In this document: piece by piece, positions 7,443 through 16,814 of the stretch
How the letters are laid out: each line of letters begins with the position of its first letter
Position numbering within the stretch: the stretch's first letter is position 1
Source of the DNA: Caldisericum exile
GTDB lineage: Bacteria > Caldisericota > Caldisericia > Caldisericales > Caldisericaceae
NCBI GenBank assembly: GCA_002877955.1
Contig: PNIL01000005.1
Coordinates: 1-42,285, forward strand
Length of the DNA stretch: 42,285 nt
Direction: 5' to 3'
Notes under the pieces: generated by a model
Databases searched by the model: none
Seen by the model: only the letters and a program-made list of their open reading frames with translations
What the model was told of the DNA's origin: nothing
Translations under genes and position numbers: made by a program

Positions 7443-8576
7443 ATGTCTCTAAGAAAATTTGGGAAAACCGAAGAATACTTATTCCCTCTTGGATTTGGTA
7501 CAATGAGACTACCCACGATTGGAGGAGATAACTCGAAAATAAATACAGACGAAGCAATAAAAATGATTCGCTTTGCAATCGATAACGGACTTAATTACGT
7601 GGATACGGCTTATCCATATCATGGTGGTAATTCAGAAATTGTAGTTGGACTTGCATTAAAAGACGGCTACAGAAAAAAGACAAACATTGCAACAAAACTT
7701 CCAACTTGGCTTATAAACGAAAAAAGCGATCTCGATAAATATCTCTTCGAACAACTAAAGAAACTTCAAACGGATTATATTGATTTTTATTTACTTCACA
7801 CGCTTGATAAAGGACTTTTCCAAAAAATGGTTGAGGTAGAAGCAGTATCGTGGGCAGAGAAGAAAATAAAAGAAGGGTATATTAAGTATCTCGGATTTTC
7901 ATTCCACGACGAATTTCCAGTCTTTAAAAGTATTGTTGATTATTATCCAAACTGGACTTTTGCTCAAATTCAGTTAAACTACCTTGATACAGAATACCAA
8001 GCGGGGCTAAAAGGATTGAAATATGCACACGAAAAAGGACTTGCAGTAATTATAATGGAGCCTTTAAGAGGTGGCGAACTTGCAAACCTACCACCAAGAG
8101 TTGAGGAAGTTTTTAAAAGCGTTAATCCTAATCGCCCAATTGTTGAATGGGGTTTTGACTTTTTGTGGAATATGCAAGAAGTCTCACTTGTTCTAAGTGG
8201 AATGAGCACGATGGAACAAGTAAAAGAAAATATCGAATATGCAAAAAGAGCCTATATCGGAATGCTTACAGATTCAGAACTTGAGGCATATAAAAAAGCT
8301 GCAAATTTAATAAGTGAATTGCGTCCAATTGGATGCACGGGGTGTGGATACTGTCAACCTTGTACAGTAGGAATTAACATACCTGGTATCTTTGACATAT
8401 ACAATAAAGGCTATCTTTTTCAAAATATGGAACGAGCGAAAAAAAGATATTCATTTGAGAAAGTTAAGGCAACAGAGTGTATCGAATGTGGGAATTGTGA
8501 AGCGCAATGTCCACAAGGTCTTCCAATTATACAACTTCTTAAGAAAGTGCATAGGGAATTTACTACTGGTGCATAA
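7443..8576 (+). CDS. Aldo/keto reductase with C-terminal 4Fe-4S ferredoxin domain
   Basis: 377 residues. Residues 1-285 form an aldo/keto reductase barrel with the catalytic set visible: Asp54 and Tyr57 (DTAY-x), Lys85 (TKLP) and His119 (LLHT). Residues 298-307 (C-x2-C-x2-C-x2-C) and 346-356 (C-x2-C-x2-C-x3-C) hold two cysteine clusters, enough for two [4Fe-4S] centres as in ferredoxins. Such fused proteins are common in anaerobes and are annotated only as oxidoreductases; the substrate is unknown, and electrons may pass to or from ferredoxin rather than only NADPH. The start has GAAGG upstream. The DUF1893 gene follows without a gap. Confidence 0.92.
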   Translation: MSLRKFGKTEEYLFPLGFGTMRLPTIGGDNSKINTDEAIKMIRFAIDNGLNYVDTAYPYHGGNSEIVVGLALKDGYRKKTNIATKLPTWLINEKSDLDKYLFEQLKKLQTDYIDFYLLHTLDKGLFQKMVEVEAVSWAEKKIKEGYIKYLGFSFHDEFPVFKSIVDYYPNWTFAQIQLNYLDTEYQAGLKGLKYAHEKGLAVIIMEPLRGGELANLPPRVEEVFKSVNPNRPIVEWGFDFLWNMQEVSLVLSGMSTMEQVKENIEYAKRAYIGMLTDSELEAYKKAANLISELRPIGCTGCGYCQPCTVGINIPGIFDIYNKGYLFQNMERAKKRYSFEKVKATECIECGNCEAQCPQGLPIIQLLKKVHREFTTGA

Positions 8577-9023
8577 ATGAAAAATTGCTCTCCTCAAAAC
8601 CTTGTTAAAAAGGCAATTATTGAGGCAAAACTTAATCTTGCTATTTTCGAGGAAAATGAACTTATATACTCGGATGCAAAGTCAGGGATTTCTCCTATAT
8701 TTAACTTTGTAAAAGAAAACCTCAACAAAGTTGATAATTTAAAAAACTTATACATAGGGGATAGAATAGTCGGTAAAGCAGGAGCAATGCTTACAGTATT
8801 GTTAAAACCCCATTATATTTATGCACATGTTTTAAGTAAAAGTGGTAAAGAGATTCTTGAAAGATACAAAATTAATTTTGAATTTGGCACATTAACGGAC
8901 TATATCATAAATCGTGACAAAACAGGATTATGCCCCTTTGAAAATGCAGTATTAAATATTGAAGATCCGCTTGTTGCTATAAACGAGATTGAAAAAACGC
9001 TTAAGAAGCTTCCAAGAACATAA
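8577..9023 (+). CDS. DUF1893 protein
   Basis: 148 residues, soluble. It matches the DUF1893 pattern: an N-terminal strand-rich part with the phrase IFEENELIYSDAKSGISP, a GDRIVGKAGAML block near residue 61-72, and a DKTGLCPFENAVL block near residue 115. This family has a cytidine-deaminase-like fold by published comparison, but its substrate is unknown. The ATG follows the TAA of the aldo/keto reductase directly, so the two are co-transcribed and probably co-translated. Its stop lies three bases from the stop of ispH on the other strand. Confidence 0.82.
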   Translation: MKNCSPQNLVKKAIIEAKLNLAIFEENELIYSDAKSGISPIFNFVKENLNKVDNLKNLYIGDRIVGKAGAMLTVLLKPHYIYAHVLSKSGKEILERYKINFEFGTLTDYIINRDKTGLCPFENAVLNIEDPLVAINEIEKTLKKLPRT

Positions 9024-9026
9024 ATC

Positions 9027-9881
9027 CTAAGGAAGATTTTCAAGAAATTCTACAATTTCCTTTATAATGTATTCAGGCGTTGATGTACCAGAAACGATGC
9101 CAATTTTCAGGCATTTGGATAACTCGTATTTTTTTAATTCCTCTGCGTCTTCTACAAAGAAAGTATTTTTATTTATCCTTATTGCAATTTCATAAAGCCT
9201 GTTTGTATTTGCAGAGTGTTTGCCACCAACTACAATAACGCAATCAACTGATTGTGCTAAAGCTTCTGTTTCTTGTTGCCTATTAACTGTTTCGGGGCAA
9301 ATTGTATCAAAGAACCTAAATTCAAAAGAGTGCTTTAGGAAAAATTGAGAGACATTAAACACAAGGAATCTTGAAACAGTTGATTGGGATACAAGGGCAA
9401 TTTTTGGAAAGTGTTCATTTTCAAATTGATTAAGTTCGTGTAAATCCGAAATTACAGCAAAAAGATTTTCTCCTGCGGTTTCCTTAAGTACTTTTGTTTC
9501 TCTATGTCCTTTTTCACCAACAACAACAATTTTATAATCTTCACTTTTAAGCTTCTTAATAATATTAATAGTCCTTATAACAAAGGGACATGTTACATCG
9601 ATAATTTTCTCAAATCTTTTCTTTAAATTTCCTACTTCTTCATCTGTTGCGCCATGTGCTGGGAGAACGACAAATTCACCTGAATCATTTGGCTTTGCTA
9701 CTTTCACCCCTAGCGCCTTAAGACGTGCCATTTCTCTTTCATTATGGAGAATTGAGTCTACAGTAAAAATGCCTTTTGATTGTCTTGTTAAGTTTTCGAC
9801 AATGCTAACTGCACGCTCAACACCTGAACAAAAACCAACCGACTTTGCAACTATGATAGTTCTTCTGCCTTTATTATGCAT
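9027..9881 (-). CDS. ispH: 4-hydroxy-3-methylbut-2-enyl diphosphate reductase
   Basis: Last enzyme of the non-mevalonate isoprenoid pathway; makes IPP and DMAPP using a [4Fe-4S] centre. The three cluster cysteines are Cys18 (GFCSGVERA), Cys98 (DVTCPF) and Cys195 (DTICPETVNRQ). Substrate-binding elements AHG (75-77), H126-x-E128, SQSTVS and GGKHSANTNRL are in order. Length 284 residues is normal for the short bacterial type. It starts inside the end of plsC (31-base overlap) and is last in a directon that begins at 24214. IPP made here feeds the undecaprenyl carrier used by the polysaccharide and MurJ genes upstream, a sensible grouping though not proof of co-regulation. Confidence 0.95.
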   Translation of the reverse strand: MHNKGRRTIIVAKSVGFCSGVERAVSIVENLTRQSKGIFTVDSILHNEREMARLKALGVKVAKPNDSGEFVVLPAHGATDEEVGNLKKRFEKIIDVTCPFVIRTINIIKKLKSEDYKIVVVGEKGHRETKVLKETAGENLFAVISDLHELNQFENEHFPKIALVSQSTVSRFLVFNVSQFFLKHSFEFRFFDTICPETVNRQQETEALAQSVDCVIVVGGKHSANTNRLYEIAIRINKNTFFVEDAEELKKYELSKCLKIGIVSGTSTPEYIIKEIVEFLENLP

Positions 9882-10459
9882 TCCTGAATTTTCTCCATAA
9901 GATAATCTGTCGCCTTTTCGTAATAATCCTCATCATTGGGATTAAATATTTCGTAAGGTTTTATAGGTTCTCCAAAATATACGGCAAGCTTTGTCCGCTT
10001 TACATGGATAAACCTTCTTCCAAGCCCCACAATGGAAGCAGGCACTATAGGAACTTTTGCAATAGTTGAGAAATAAACTGCACCTCTTTTTCCTTTGAGA
10101 AGCTCTCCTGTTTTAGACCTTGTCCCCTCTGGGAAAAGAAGCAATGGATAGCCTTTTTTAAGTACTTCTAATGAAAGCCTTATCGAAGATAATTCTGGTT
10201 TTTCACGATTTACAGGAATACCACCAAGTGATTTTAAAATTTGCGCAAAAATTTTGGTTTCAAAAAGCTCTTTCTTTGCAAATGAATACATCCTTTTTGG
10301 TAAGGCAGCACCAATAAGAGGAATGTCAAGCCAATGTGTATGATTTGGAGAGACAATATATCCACTATCCTTTGGTAAATGTTCTACTCCTAATACTTTA
10401 AAGTTATAAAATATTTTAAAATAGAGAATCGCTATAATTTTGAGAATTCCGTAAAGCAT
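9851..10459 (-). CDS. plsC: 1-acyl-sn-glycerol-3-phosphate acyltransferase
   Basis: Transfers an acyl chain to lysophosphatidate to give phosphatidate at the membrane. The HX4D catalytic motif is NHTHWLD (His40, Asp45), and the glycerophosphate-binding FPEGTRS block is at 109-115. One N-terminal hydrophobic segment is present. At 202 residues it has typical PlsC length. The start at 10459 has AAGGAA close upstream and lies 44 bases inside the end of cmk. The cmk-plsC-ispH order is widespread in bacteria (often with rpsA), which supports the call. Confidence 0.92.
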   Translation of the reverse strand: MLYGILKIIAILYFKIFYNFKVLGVEHLPKDSGYIVSPNHTHWLDIPLIGAALPKRMYSFAKKELFETKIFAQILKSLGGIPVNREKPELSSIRLSLEVLKKGYPLLLFPEGTRSKTGELLKGKRGAVYFSTIAKVPIVPASIVGLGRRFIHVKRTKLAVYFGEPIKPYEIFNPNDEDYYEKATDYLMEKIQECIIKAEELS

Positions 10460-11108
10460 ATTCCTTACCCTTTATAAACTCCATTATTAAAGTAATCACT
10501 TCATCAATCGTTAAATTTGTCGTATCAATTACATAGGCATCTTCAGGCACAGTTAATGGGGCAACACTTCTTGAGGAATCGATAATATCACGCATCTTCA
10601 AATTTTCATAAACCTCTTGATATGTTGTGTCTACACCTTTAAGAATAAGTTCTTTAAAACGTCTCGAGGCACGCTCTTCCAGTGTTGCTGTAAGAAATAT
10701 TTTTAAAAATGCATTTGGTAGCACTACAGTTCCAATATCGCGCCCAACCATGACAACATTACTCTTATCAGCAATTCTTTGAAGTTCTTTAGTTATTACT
10801 TCACGTACTGCCGGATCTTCGGATACAGGAGAAACAAGTACATCTATACTTTTATCTCTCAATTTTGAAAGAGAAACTTCATTTCCATTAAGAAAAATTT
10901 TTCCCTCTTTTATATCCACGTTAAAATCTGATACTGCCAAAGGATATTCCTCTTTTTTAAGGCCCTTCAGAACGACGTTAAGAGTTGCAAGCCTATAAAG
11001 AAGACCACTATCAATAAATTCGTAATTTAGGCGTTCTGCAAGGATTCTCCCAACGGTTGACTTACCAGAAGAGGCAACTCCATCAATTGCGATTTTACGA
11101 GTTTTCAT
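10416..11108 (-). CDS. cmk: Cytidylate kinase
   Basis: Phosphorylates CMP and dCMP with ATP. The P-loop is GVASSGKST at residues 10-18, followed by the family block ending in [14 protein letters not shown] near residue 120 and the lid region with RRFKE and the nearby [12 protein letters not shown]. Length 230 residues is usual. It overlaps rpiB by 14 bases and plsC by 44 bases. The C-terminal twelve residues lie in the overlap and are not conserved, so the long overlap costs little. Confidence 0.95.
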   Translation of the reverse strand: MKTRKIAIDGVASSGKSTVGRILAERLNYEFIDSGLLYRLATLNVVLKGLKKEEYPLAVSDFNVDIKEGKIFLNGNEVSLSKLRDKSIDVLVSPVSEDPAVREVITKELQRIADKSNVVMVGRDIGTVVLPNAFLKIFLTATLEERASRRFKELILKGVDTTYQEVYENLKMRDIIDSSRSVAPLTVPEDAYVIDTTNLTIDEVITLIMEFIKGKEYALRNSQNYSDSLF

Positions 11109-11535
11109 AATCTCTAATCTTATTTATCCTTCGTTCGTGTCTGCCGCCCTCAAATTTTGAGCTTAGCCAAACATCAACAATTTCTTTTGCAACTTCATCT
11201 CCCACAACACGTCCACCCATACAGAGGATATTTGCATTATTATGTTCACGTGATGCATGAGCTGTATAAAGGTCATTGCAAAGTGAAGCTCTTATTCCCT
11301 TTACCTTGTTTGCAGATATACTCATACCTACGCCTGTTCCACAGATAAGAATACCAAAATCAAAATCGCCTTTTGAAACTGCTTCTCCAACTTTAAAGGC
11401 ATAGTCAGGGTAATCAACGCTTTCCTCTGTATAAGTTCCGAAATCTTCGACGTCAACTCCCTTTGTTTTTAAAAAATTTTTTATAATTTCTTTTAATCTA
11501 AAACCTGCATGGTCTGAACCAATTGCTATTTTCAT
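11095..11535 (-). CDS. rpiB: Ribose-5-phosphate isomerase B
   Basis: Interconverts ribose 5-phosphate and ribulose 5-phosphate in the pentose phosphate pathway. Signatures are SDHAGF (residues 7-12), the catalytic [14 protein letters not shown] starting at Cys65, and [12 protein letters not shown], which supplies the histidine and arginines of the phosphate site. Length 146 residues is typical of the LacA/RpiB fold. The gene begins two bases after murJ ends and overlaps cmk by 14 bases. The cysteine (rather than threonine) in the active-site loop is the standard bacterial RpiB form. Confidence 0.95.
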   Translation of the reverse strand: MKIAIGSDHAGFRLKEIIKNFLKTKGVDVEDFGTYTEESVDYPDYAFKVGEAVSKGDFDFGILICGTGVGMSISANKVKGIRASLCNDLYTAHASREHNNANILCMGGRVVGDEVAKEIVDVWLSSKFEGGRHERRINKIRDYENS

Positions 11536-11537
11536 AA

Positions 11538-13127
11538 TTACCTCCTAAATCTTTTAAGTGTAGTTTTTAAAAAACCAAAAGCATAAGAAAACGCAATATC
11601 AAAAATCTCACTTCTTACAAGTTTACCAATCCCAACATAAATTATAAATAAGATTATACCTAACCCAATACTTCTCAAAAATACAGTTAAAGCGTGTGCC
11701 TTTATCGGAATAAATCTCAAAGATAGATACGCAAGGATTGCCATAAGTGCACCAACAAAAAACGCTTTAAAGAGTTCTAAAAGAAGATTCCTTAAATATT
11801 TTGAATCGAAATAACGCCTATTTATGCTATAAAGGATGTATTGCACAAGGGAAATATAGGTTACAATAGTTGTTGCAAGAGCAATACCAGGAGCTCCCAT
11901 TATCTTTGCAAGTACTATGTCTAACACAAGGTTTAAGCCAACGCTAACCCAACTTATAAACATTGGAGTTTTTGTATCTTTATAAGTAAAGAATGCCCTC
12001 CTAAACAAATCCGCAAGGGTAATACCCAAGAGTCCTAAAGAGTACATAAGAACGTTTGAAGTTGTTAACAGCGCTGAAGATTCGTTGAATGCACCTCTTT
12101 CGAATAAAACTCTTACTATAGGGCGTGCCCAGACTGAAAAATAAACCGTAAATGGAATCATAATAAAAACAAGGACATAAAAGGCTTTTTTGAAAAGACG
12201 TGCATATTCTTCATCATTTTTACTTACCACATGCGATGAAAGTGTAGGGTAAACTGCAGTTGTAAGTGAAACACCGATAAGTGAATAAGGTATAAGATAA
12301 ACAGTTTGTGCATATGAAAGAGAGGCAATTGCACCATATGGTAGATAGGATGCAACAGTTTTATCAACAATCTGATATAACACGCTCATTCCTGAAACAA
12401 CCATTGCGGGTATCATAAGATTTGTAAACTCCTTAAAACCAGCCCAATCAATCTCTTTTACATCGTATTGCCTGAAAAACTTCCATCTAAAATACAAAAA
12501 AGAGAAGAGTAAGAAAAAGTAAACCAAACCAAATAGATCTTGACCAAGAACTCTACTGTAAATTCCAATTTTAGGTGCAAGTAACAATAGAGTAATGGGA
12601 ATAACAAAATTAGCAACAAGACCTGCAACAGCAGGATACAAAAATTGTTTTTCTGCCTGAAAAACTCCTGTAAAGAAACCTGTCATAATGTTAAGGAATC
12701 CAAAAACAGCAAGCATTTTAACGAATGCCGACGCATAAGCAAATCTATCTGAAGTTAAACCTGATGCAACTATCTTCACAAATACAGGACTAAATATCAC
12801 AAGAAGAAGTGTTATAAAAAATAGGATAACACTATAAATGAAGAAGAGTTGACTTACAAAAATTTTACCCTTATCATTTCCTTGTCCTTTTTTCTCGGTA
12901 TACATTCTTACAATAATAGTTTGCATACCAGAGGCAAAAATACCTAAAATCATATTGGGAATAATAAGCGCAACCTCAAAGGCATCCATTTGTGGGGATG
13001 TGCCAAAGTATTTAGCAGTAAGCATATCTCGCACATAGCCCACAATTTTACTTAACAAGGACACAATCGCTGTGATAATTGCTGCTTCTTTTATTGTTTG
13101 GCTTCTGAGAATTCTTCTCTTATCCAT
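11538..13127 (-). CDS. murJ: MurJ/MVF-family flippase (second copy)
   Basis: 529 residues with about 14 predicted membrane helices and clear MVF-family features: [21 protein letters not shown] near residues 28-48, [10 protein letters not shown] in the middle, and the FYTKDTKTP-like phrase [14 protein letters not shown] typical of MurJ. It is a better textbook match to MurJ than the copy at 5117. Its neighbours upstream are a glycosyltransferase and an O-antigen-ligase-like protein, so it may flip a lipid-linked glycan other than lipid II. Which copy handles peptidoglycan cannot be decided from sequence. It starts 12 bases after the glycosyltransferase gene ends. Confidence 0.88.
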   Translation of the reverse strand: MDKRRILRSQTIKEAAIITAIVSLLSKIVGYVRDMLTAKYFGTSPQMDAFEVALIIPNMILGIFASGMQTIIVRMYTEKKGQGNDKGKIFVSQLFFIYSVILFFITLLLVIFSPVFVKIVASGLTSDRFAYASAFVKMLAVFGFLNIMTGFFTGVFQAEKQFLYPAVAGLVANFVIPITLLLLAPKIGIYSRVLGQDLFGLVYFFLLFSFLYFRWKFFRQYDVKEIDWAGFKEFTNLMIPAMVVSGMSVLYQIVDKTVASYLPYGAIASLSYAQTVYLIPYSLIGVSLTTAVYPTLSSHVVSKNDEEYARLFKKAFYVLVFIMIPFTVYFSVWARPIVRVLFERGAFNESSALLTTSNVLMYSLGLLGITLADLFRRAFFTYKDTKTPMFISWVSVGLNLVLDIVLAKIMGAPGIALATTIVTYISLVQYILYSINRRYFDSKYLRNLLLELFKAFFVGALMAILAYLSLRFIPIKAHALTVFLRSIGLGIILFIIYVGIGKLVRSEIFDIAFSYAFGFLKTTLKRFRR

Positions 13128-13139
13128 TTTTTAGAATCC

Positions 13140-14249
13140 TCAATGAATCAATTCCTCAACAATATCCAAAATCTGTCTATTTCGATTTTCCCAAGAAAAC
13201 TCTTTCGCATAGATTGCTCGTTTTACACGTTTTTCAATCGAATCTTCAGAAATTGCAAGTTCTACTTTGCGCAAAAATTCTTCTTTTGTTTGTGCCACAT
13301 AAATTGGAAGGCTACTAACATTTCCAACAGGAGTCGAAACAACTGGAAGACCAGAAGCAAGATATTCATAAGCTTTAAGTGGGTCAATCTTTTTTGTTAA
13401 ATCGTTTAGCTTAAATGGAATGATAGCAACAGATGATTCCCATAAGATTGGAGCAAAGCTCTCCTGTGTCAATTTCCCCAGGAACTTTATATTTTTCCCT
13501 GTAAGAAGAGCAGATATATCAACTGATGTAAAGCCAATGAGCAATATTTCAAAATCAGAAAGATGTTCCGAAAGAAATTTAATCAATTCAAGGTCAAACC
13601 AACTCGAAATTGCTCCAACATAAACTATTTGTTTTTTAATTTTTAATGCATCTTTTATTTCGAGCCACTTCGAAAAAAGTGCATAATCCACACCATTTGG
13701 AATTTGAATAGGCGCTTTTCCAAATGCTGTAAGTTTTTCTTTTAACAGCGAATTCCCTGTTGTAATTACCACATCTGAAATTTTAACTGTTCTTCTTTCA
13801 AGTTCATTTACAAATTGTGGATTAATTAGTCCCCCAAAACTTGCATGATCATCAACGCAGTCATAAATAACCTTTGCGCCAAAACGTTTCAAAGCCTGTG
13901 GAAAAAAGGGGATATAAGTAAAAACCAAGTTCGGCTTAAAAGATATTTCGTTTAGATAGGATGTTATAATCCTAAAATAAATTTCCTCATCGAGTTTATT
14001 AAAAAGTGGGTATTTTTTAAAAAAAGGAAGAATCGGAAAAGTTCTTAATACATAAAAATTCTCTGAAACCTTTTCAAGCCTAATTTTTTCAACCTTAAAA
14101 TCTTTCTTTAGATATGCAAGATATGTGTGTGGTGAATCCACATAAACTACTCTAAAGCCATTTTCGCTTAGATATTTCGAAAATCTTGTTTTCCTTGAAG
14201 GAAAATCACCATACCTATTTGAAGATAAAAAAAGCACATCCTTAGTCAT
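13140..14249 (-). CDS. Glycosyltransferase, GT-B fold (GT1/GT4 type)
   Basis: 369 residues, soluble or peripheral. The N-terminal half opens with a Rossmann-like strand (DVLFLSSNRYGD) and carries FTYIPFFPQALKRFGAKVIYDCVDDH, a pattern shared with TuaH-type glycosyltransferases. The C-terminal half has the nucleotide-sugar region: IVYVGAISSWFDLEL, then the acidic stretch before DPLKAYEYLASGLPVVSTPVG, which is the E-x7-E-like donor-binding motif. The sugar is unknown. It overlaps the O-antigen-ligase-like gene by eight bases and is placed in a surface glycan block. Confidence 0.85.
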   Translation of the reverse strand: MTKDVLFLSSNRYGDFPSRKTRFSKYLSENGFRVVYVDSPHTYLAYLKKDFKVEKIRLEKVSENFYVLRTFPILPFFKKYPLFNKLDEEIYFRIITSYLNEISFKPNLVFTYIPFFPQALKRFGAKVIYDCVDDHASFGGLINPQFVNELERRTVKISDVVITTGNSLLKEKLTAFGKAPIQIPNGVDYALFSKWLEIKDALKIKKQIVYVGAISSWFDLELIKFLSEHLSDFEILLIGFTSVDISALLTGKNIKFLGKLTQESFAPILWESSVAIIPFKLNDLTKKIDPLKAYEYLASGLPVVSTPVGNVSSLPIYVAQTKEEFLRKVELAISEDSIEKRVKRAIYAKEFSWENRNRQILDIVEELIH

Positions 14250-15444
14250 TCAAAACCTCAGAAAGCGCAGAAATAAACCAAAAGTTGAGGGTAATTCCCC
14301 ATACATCAAATAGGTTTTCTACAAATATATGAATTAAAATCGCAAGAATCGAAGTTCCAAGAAAAAGATAAATGAGTTTTTTCTCTGAGAAAAACTTATA
14401 TACAAAGTTTGCAAAACCATAAGATATAAAGAGAACAAAAGATATAATACCTAAAAAACCAGTTTCAGCAAATACATTCACATAAACGCTGTCCATTGAG
14501 GTATATGAAAAATAGCCGTACTTCTGTCCTGCAGAACTTCCGAAGGTACCAAGACCTGAACCAAAAAGAGGGTGTTCAAATCCATTTACAAGCCCATACT
14601 TCCATCTAAAAAGACGCCCACCTGAATCAAGACTCTTCTGAATATAACTTGGGTCAACAAGAGAAATGATTCTAAGCCTCAAAACAGGAATAATGTAAAT
14701 CGCAAAAAATCCCAAAAAAACGAGGCTTATTGCAATTATAGGAGAAAATGTTGCAAACGCTGTGAAAAGTGAGCCAAAGGCACCAAGCCAACCACCGCGT
14801 GAAAATGTCAAAAGCAACCCGCCTAAAATTGAAAAAGATGCAACTAAATATAACGCTTTCTTTATATAATCTTTATGTTCAAACACATAGTAAAAAGCAA
14901 CAGGAAGACCCAATTCAAGGTAACCTGCAAGGACGTTAGGTGATCCTACAACAGAAAAAGCCCTTGTATAAATAGATGTTCTTTCAAGATCTTTATCAAC
15001 CCACTGTGCAGGAGTTGGCACTTTCTTTACATATTGATATATGCCATGAAGACCAAGCAAAACTGATGAAAAAACAAGAGATTTAAGGTAAAAATGTATT
15101 TCATCTTTGTTTGGATTAATGAGAAATACTGCAATAAAGACAAAAAATGGCTCAAACAAAAGTCTAAACTGGTGTTGAAATGCAAGGAAAAGGTAATTAT
15201 TAAATACAAAACCTAAAATAGATACACTTGCAAAAAGAATCGCAAATAATACACTTGGTAGAATTACAAGATCTTTAATCCTCTTATAACCTACAAAAAC
15301 TGAAAACAAAAAGAACGTTAAAATCAAAAGGTCATCCCAAAAACTTCCAAGTTTAGGAACTTTTTTAAAAACATAATTTATCCAAGGATAGAACGCAATA
15401 AGGAAGAGAAATGTCTTCCTTAAAAGAGAGTTTACCTTTTCCAT
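14242..15444 (-). CDS. O-antigen ligase / polymerase-like membrane protein (Wzy_C)
   Basis: 400 residues with about 11-12 predicted helices. The Wzy_C signature is visible: TFSRGGWLGAFGSL in a helix near residue 210, then a large extracytoplasmic loop (about 260-315) with GGRLFRWKYGLVNGFEHPLFGSGLGTFG, where such enzymes place their catalytic Arg and His. The family joins or polymerises lipid-linked glycans on the outer face of the inner membrane; ligase and polymerase members cannot be separated by sequence. It is packed between DUF4330 (one-base gap) and the GT-B transferase (8-base overlap). Confidence 0.85.
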   Translation of the reverse strand: MEKVNSLLRKTFLFLIAFYPWINYVFKKVPKLGSFWDDLLILTFFLFSVFVGYKRIKDLVILPSVLFAILFASVSILGFVFNNYLFLAFQHQFRLLFEPFFVFIAVFLINPNKDEIHFYLKSLVFSSVLLGLHGIYQYVKKVPTPAQWVDKDLERTSIYTRAFSVVGSPNVLAGYLELGLPVAFYYVFEHKDYIKKALYLVASFSILGGLLLTFSRGGWLGAFGSLFTAFATFSPIIAISLVFLGFFAIYIIPVLRLRIISLVDPSYIQKSLDSGGRLFRWKYGLVNGFEHPLFGSGLGTFGSSAGQKYGYFSYTSMDSVYVNVFAETGFLGIISFVLFISYGFANFVYKFFSEKKLIYLFLGTSILAILIHIFVENLFDVWGITLNFWFISALSEVLND

Positions 15445-15445
15445 A

Positions 15446-15907
15446 CTATTTTACATCTTTAACAGTTAGCACGGTAACCCAAAGCTTCCAGTTTTCTCCA
15501 TAAAGTGCAAGATGGGCTCCTGCCATAATGAGATCTTTTCCATAAGGATATGCCCACGCATATTTTTTGTCCAAAGACTTTGCTGTAATATAAACATCTT
15601 TTAGCTTTGAAGTATTTTCAACATAAAGAAGATTCTGATCGTAGTAAACATATTTTGCCTCGCTTGGAACAACTTTTACATCTGTAACCTTAAAGCATTT
15701 TTTCCCTTGGGAGTCATAAAGAGTGTCTCCAACTTTAATCATCTCTGCTGTTTCAGGTCTAATTGCTTCCGCAAGGAATGTTGCCTCAATATAGTTTCCC
15801 TGCGCCAAAATTTCTTTATTTTTAGGATTTAATATCTTGTACAATCCCAGAAGAATTGCAAGCACAAAAATAACCAAAACAATTGATACTAAAAATTTTT
15901 TATACAC
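15446..15907 (-). CDS. DUF4330-like membrane-anchored protein
   Basis: 153 residues: a positively charged start, one membrane helix (about residues 7-25), then an extracytoplasmic domain. The domain pattern (an alternating-strand region around ATFLAEAIRPETAEMIKVGDTLYDSQG, followed by a basic second half ending VTVLTVKDVK) resembles DUF4330, a family of unknown function found beside polysaccharide genes. GD-x-L near residue 61 is the best-preserved point. It overlaps GT2 by eight bases. A role as a periplasmic partner in glycan export or modification is guesswork from context. Confidence 0.6.
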   Translation of the reverse strand: MYKKFLVSIVLVIFVLAILLGLYKILNPKNKEILAQGNYIEATFLAEAIRPETAEMIKVGDTLYDSQGKKCFKVTDVKVVPSEAKYVYYDQNLLYVENTSKLKDVYITAKSLDKKYAWAYPYGKDLIMAGAHLALYGENWKLWVTVLTVKDVK

Positions 15908-16814
15908 TTTGCACCTCCAATCGCTCTTTCAATCCGTCAATTATACCACGGAAAAAGTGTTTAAGAAATTCTTTTTTGTCATCATAAAAGAAAATAATTG
16001 ATAAAAATCTTTTAAAAATAAACAAGGGGAGAAATAACAGATAAAAATTAACAGGTTTGAGGAACTTTTTCTGAACAACGATATTGTTTCTTGTGCCAAG
16101 ATACATTCTATAAGGTCTGCTGGATAGCAATGTAAAAGTTTTTCCAAACATTTTAACCTGTTTTCGAAATTCTATAGGATGGTAAATCTTGCTTTTAGAA
16201 ATAGCAAAGCCTCTAAAACCAGCGTTCCTTGCTCTTAAAACAAATTCTGTATCATCATACCAACCCCACAATCTGCCATCAAAAAAACCAACAGATTCAA
16301 ATACAAATCTTGGAAGGAATAACCCATTCATCGGCGCAATATCATACTCAAAATAATCCTTGAGGAATTCTCTATCGCTTATTTTCTGCGTAATACCTGT
16401 AGTGTTGTTGTAGCGCAATAAATTGTAAAATGGCTTTGAAAACTCTCTATCGCCATAAGTTACTGAGCTTAAAATTAGCTTTTGAAATTCTATGTGTAAC
16501 TTATCGTAAAATTCAATTAGCATTGAAAGTGCATCCTTTGAAACAATAACATCATCATCAAGCATCCATACAAAATCGTATCCATTTTTATAAGCATACC
16601 TCTGTCCTGTTTCGGCACCACCTGCGGGACCTAAGTTTTTATCAAGTCTTAAATATTTAACTGGATATCTTTGAACTAAATCTTGAGTCCCATCAGTTGA
16701 TGCGTTATCAACCACAATTATTTCTGGGACAATTTTACCATCTAAAATTGACTCAATACACTCTTTTAAAAGCTCTTTTCTATTGTAAGTAATAACAATT
16801 GATGCAACTTTCAT
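15900..16814 (-). CDS. Glycosyltransferase family 2, rhamnosyltransferase-like
   Basis: 304 residues. Residues 1-100 form a GT-A domain: SIVITYNRKELL, VVDNASTDGT (residues 35-43) and the metal-binding MLDDDV (84-89). The middle has the long WGWYDDTEFVLRARNAGF block, with D-D/E-x-E acceptor residues seen in rhamnosyl- and galactofuranosyl-type GT2 enzymes. A hydrophobic segment near residues 255-275 suggests membrane association. The donor sugar is not known. Its ATG follows directly on the argS stop codon, so it is transcribed with argS, gcv and the rest of the directon. Confidence 0.87.
   Translation of the reverse strand: MKVASIVITYNRKELLKECIESILDGKIVPEIIVVDNASTDGTQDLVQRYPVKYLRLDKNLGPAGGAETGQRYAYKNGYDFVWMLDDDVIVSKDALSMLIEFYDKLHIEFQKLILSSVTYGDREFSKPFYNLLRYNNTTGITQKISDREFLKDYFEYDIAPMNGLFLPRFVFESVGFFDGRLWGWYDDTEFVLRARNAGFRGFAISKSKIYHPIEFRKQVKMFGKTFTLLSSRPYRMYLGTRNNIVVQKKFLKPVNFYLLFLPLFIFKRFLSIIFFYDDKKEFLKHFFRGIIDGLKERLEVQSV

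Noticed and set aside
13098-13400. Plus-strand reading frames inside the minus-strand operons
   Set aside because: They mirror well-conserved genes on the other strand, lack ribosome sites and have no recognisable domains.
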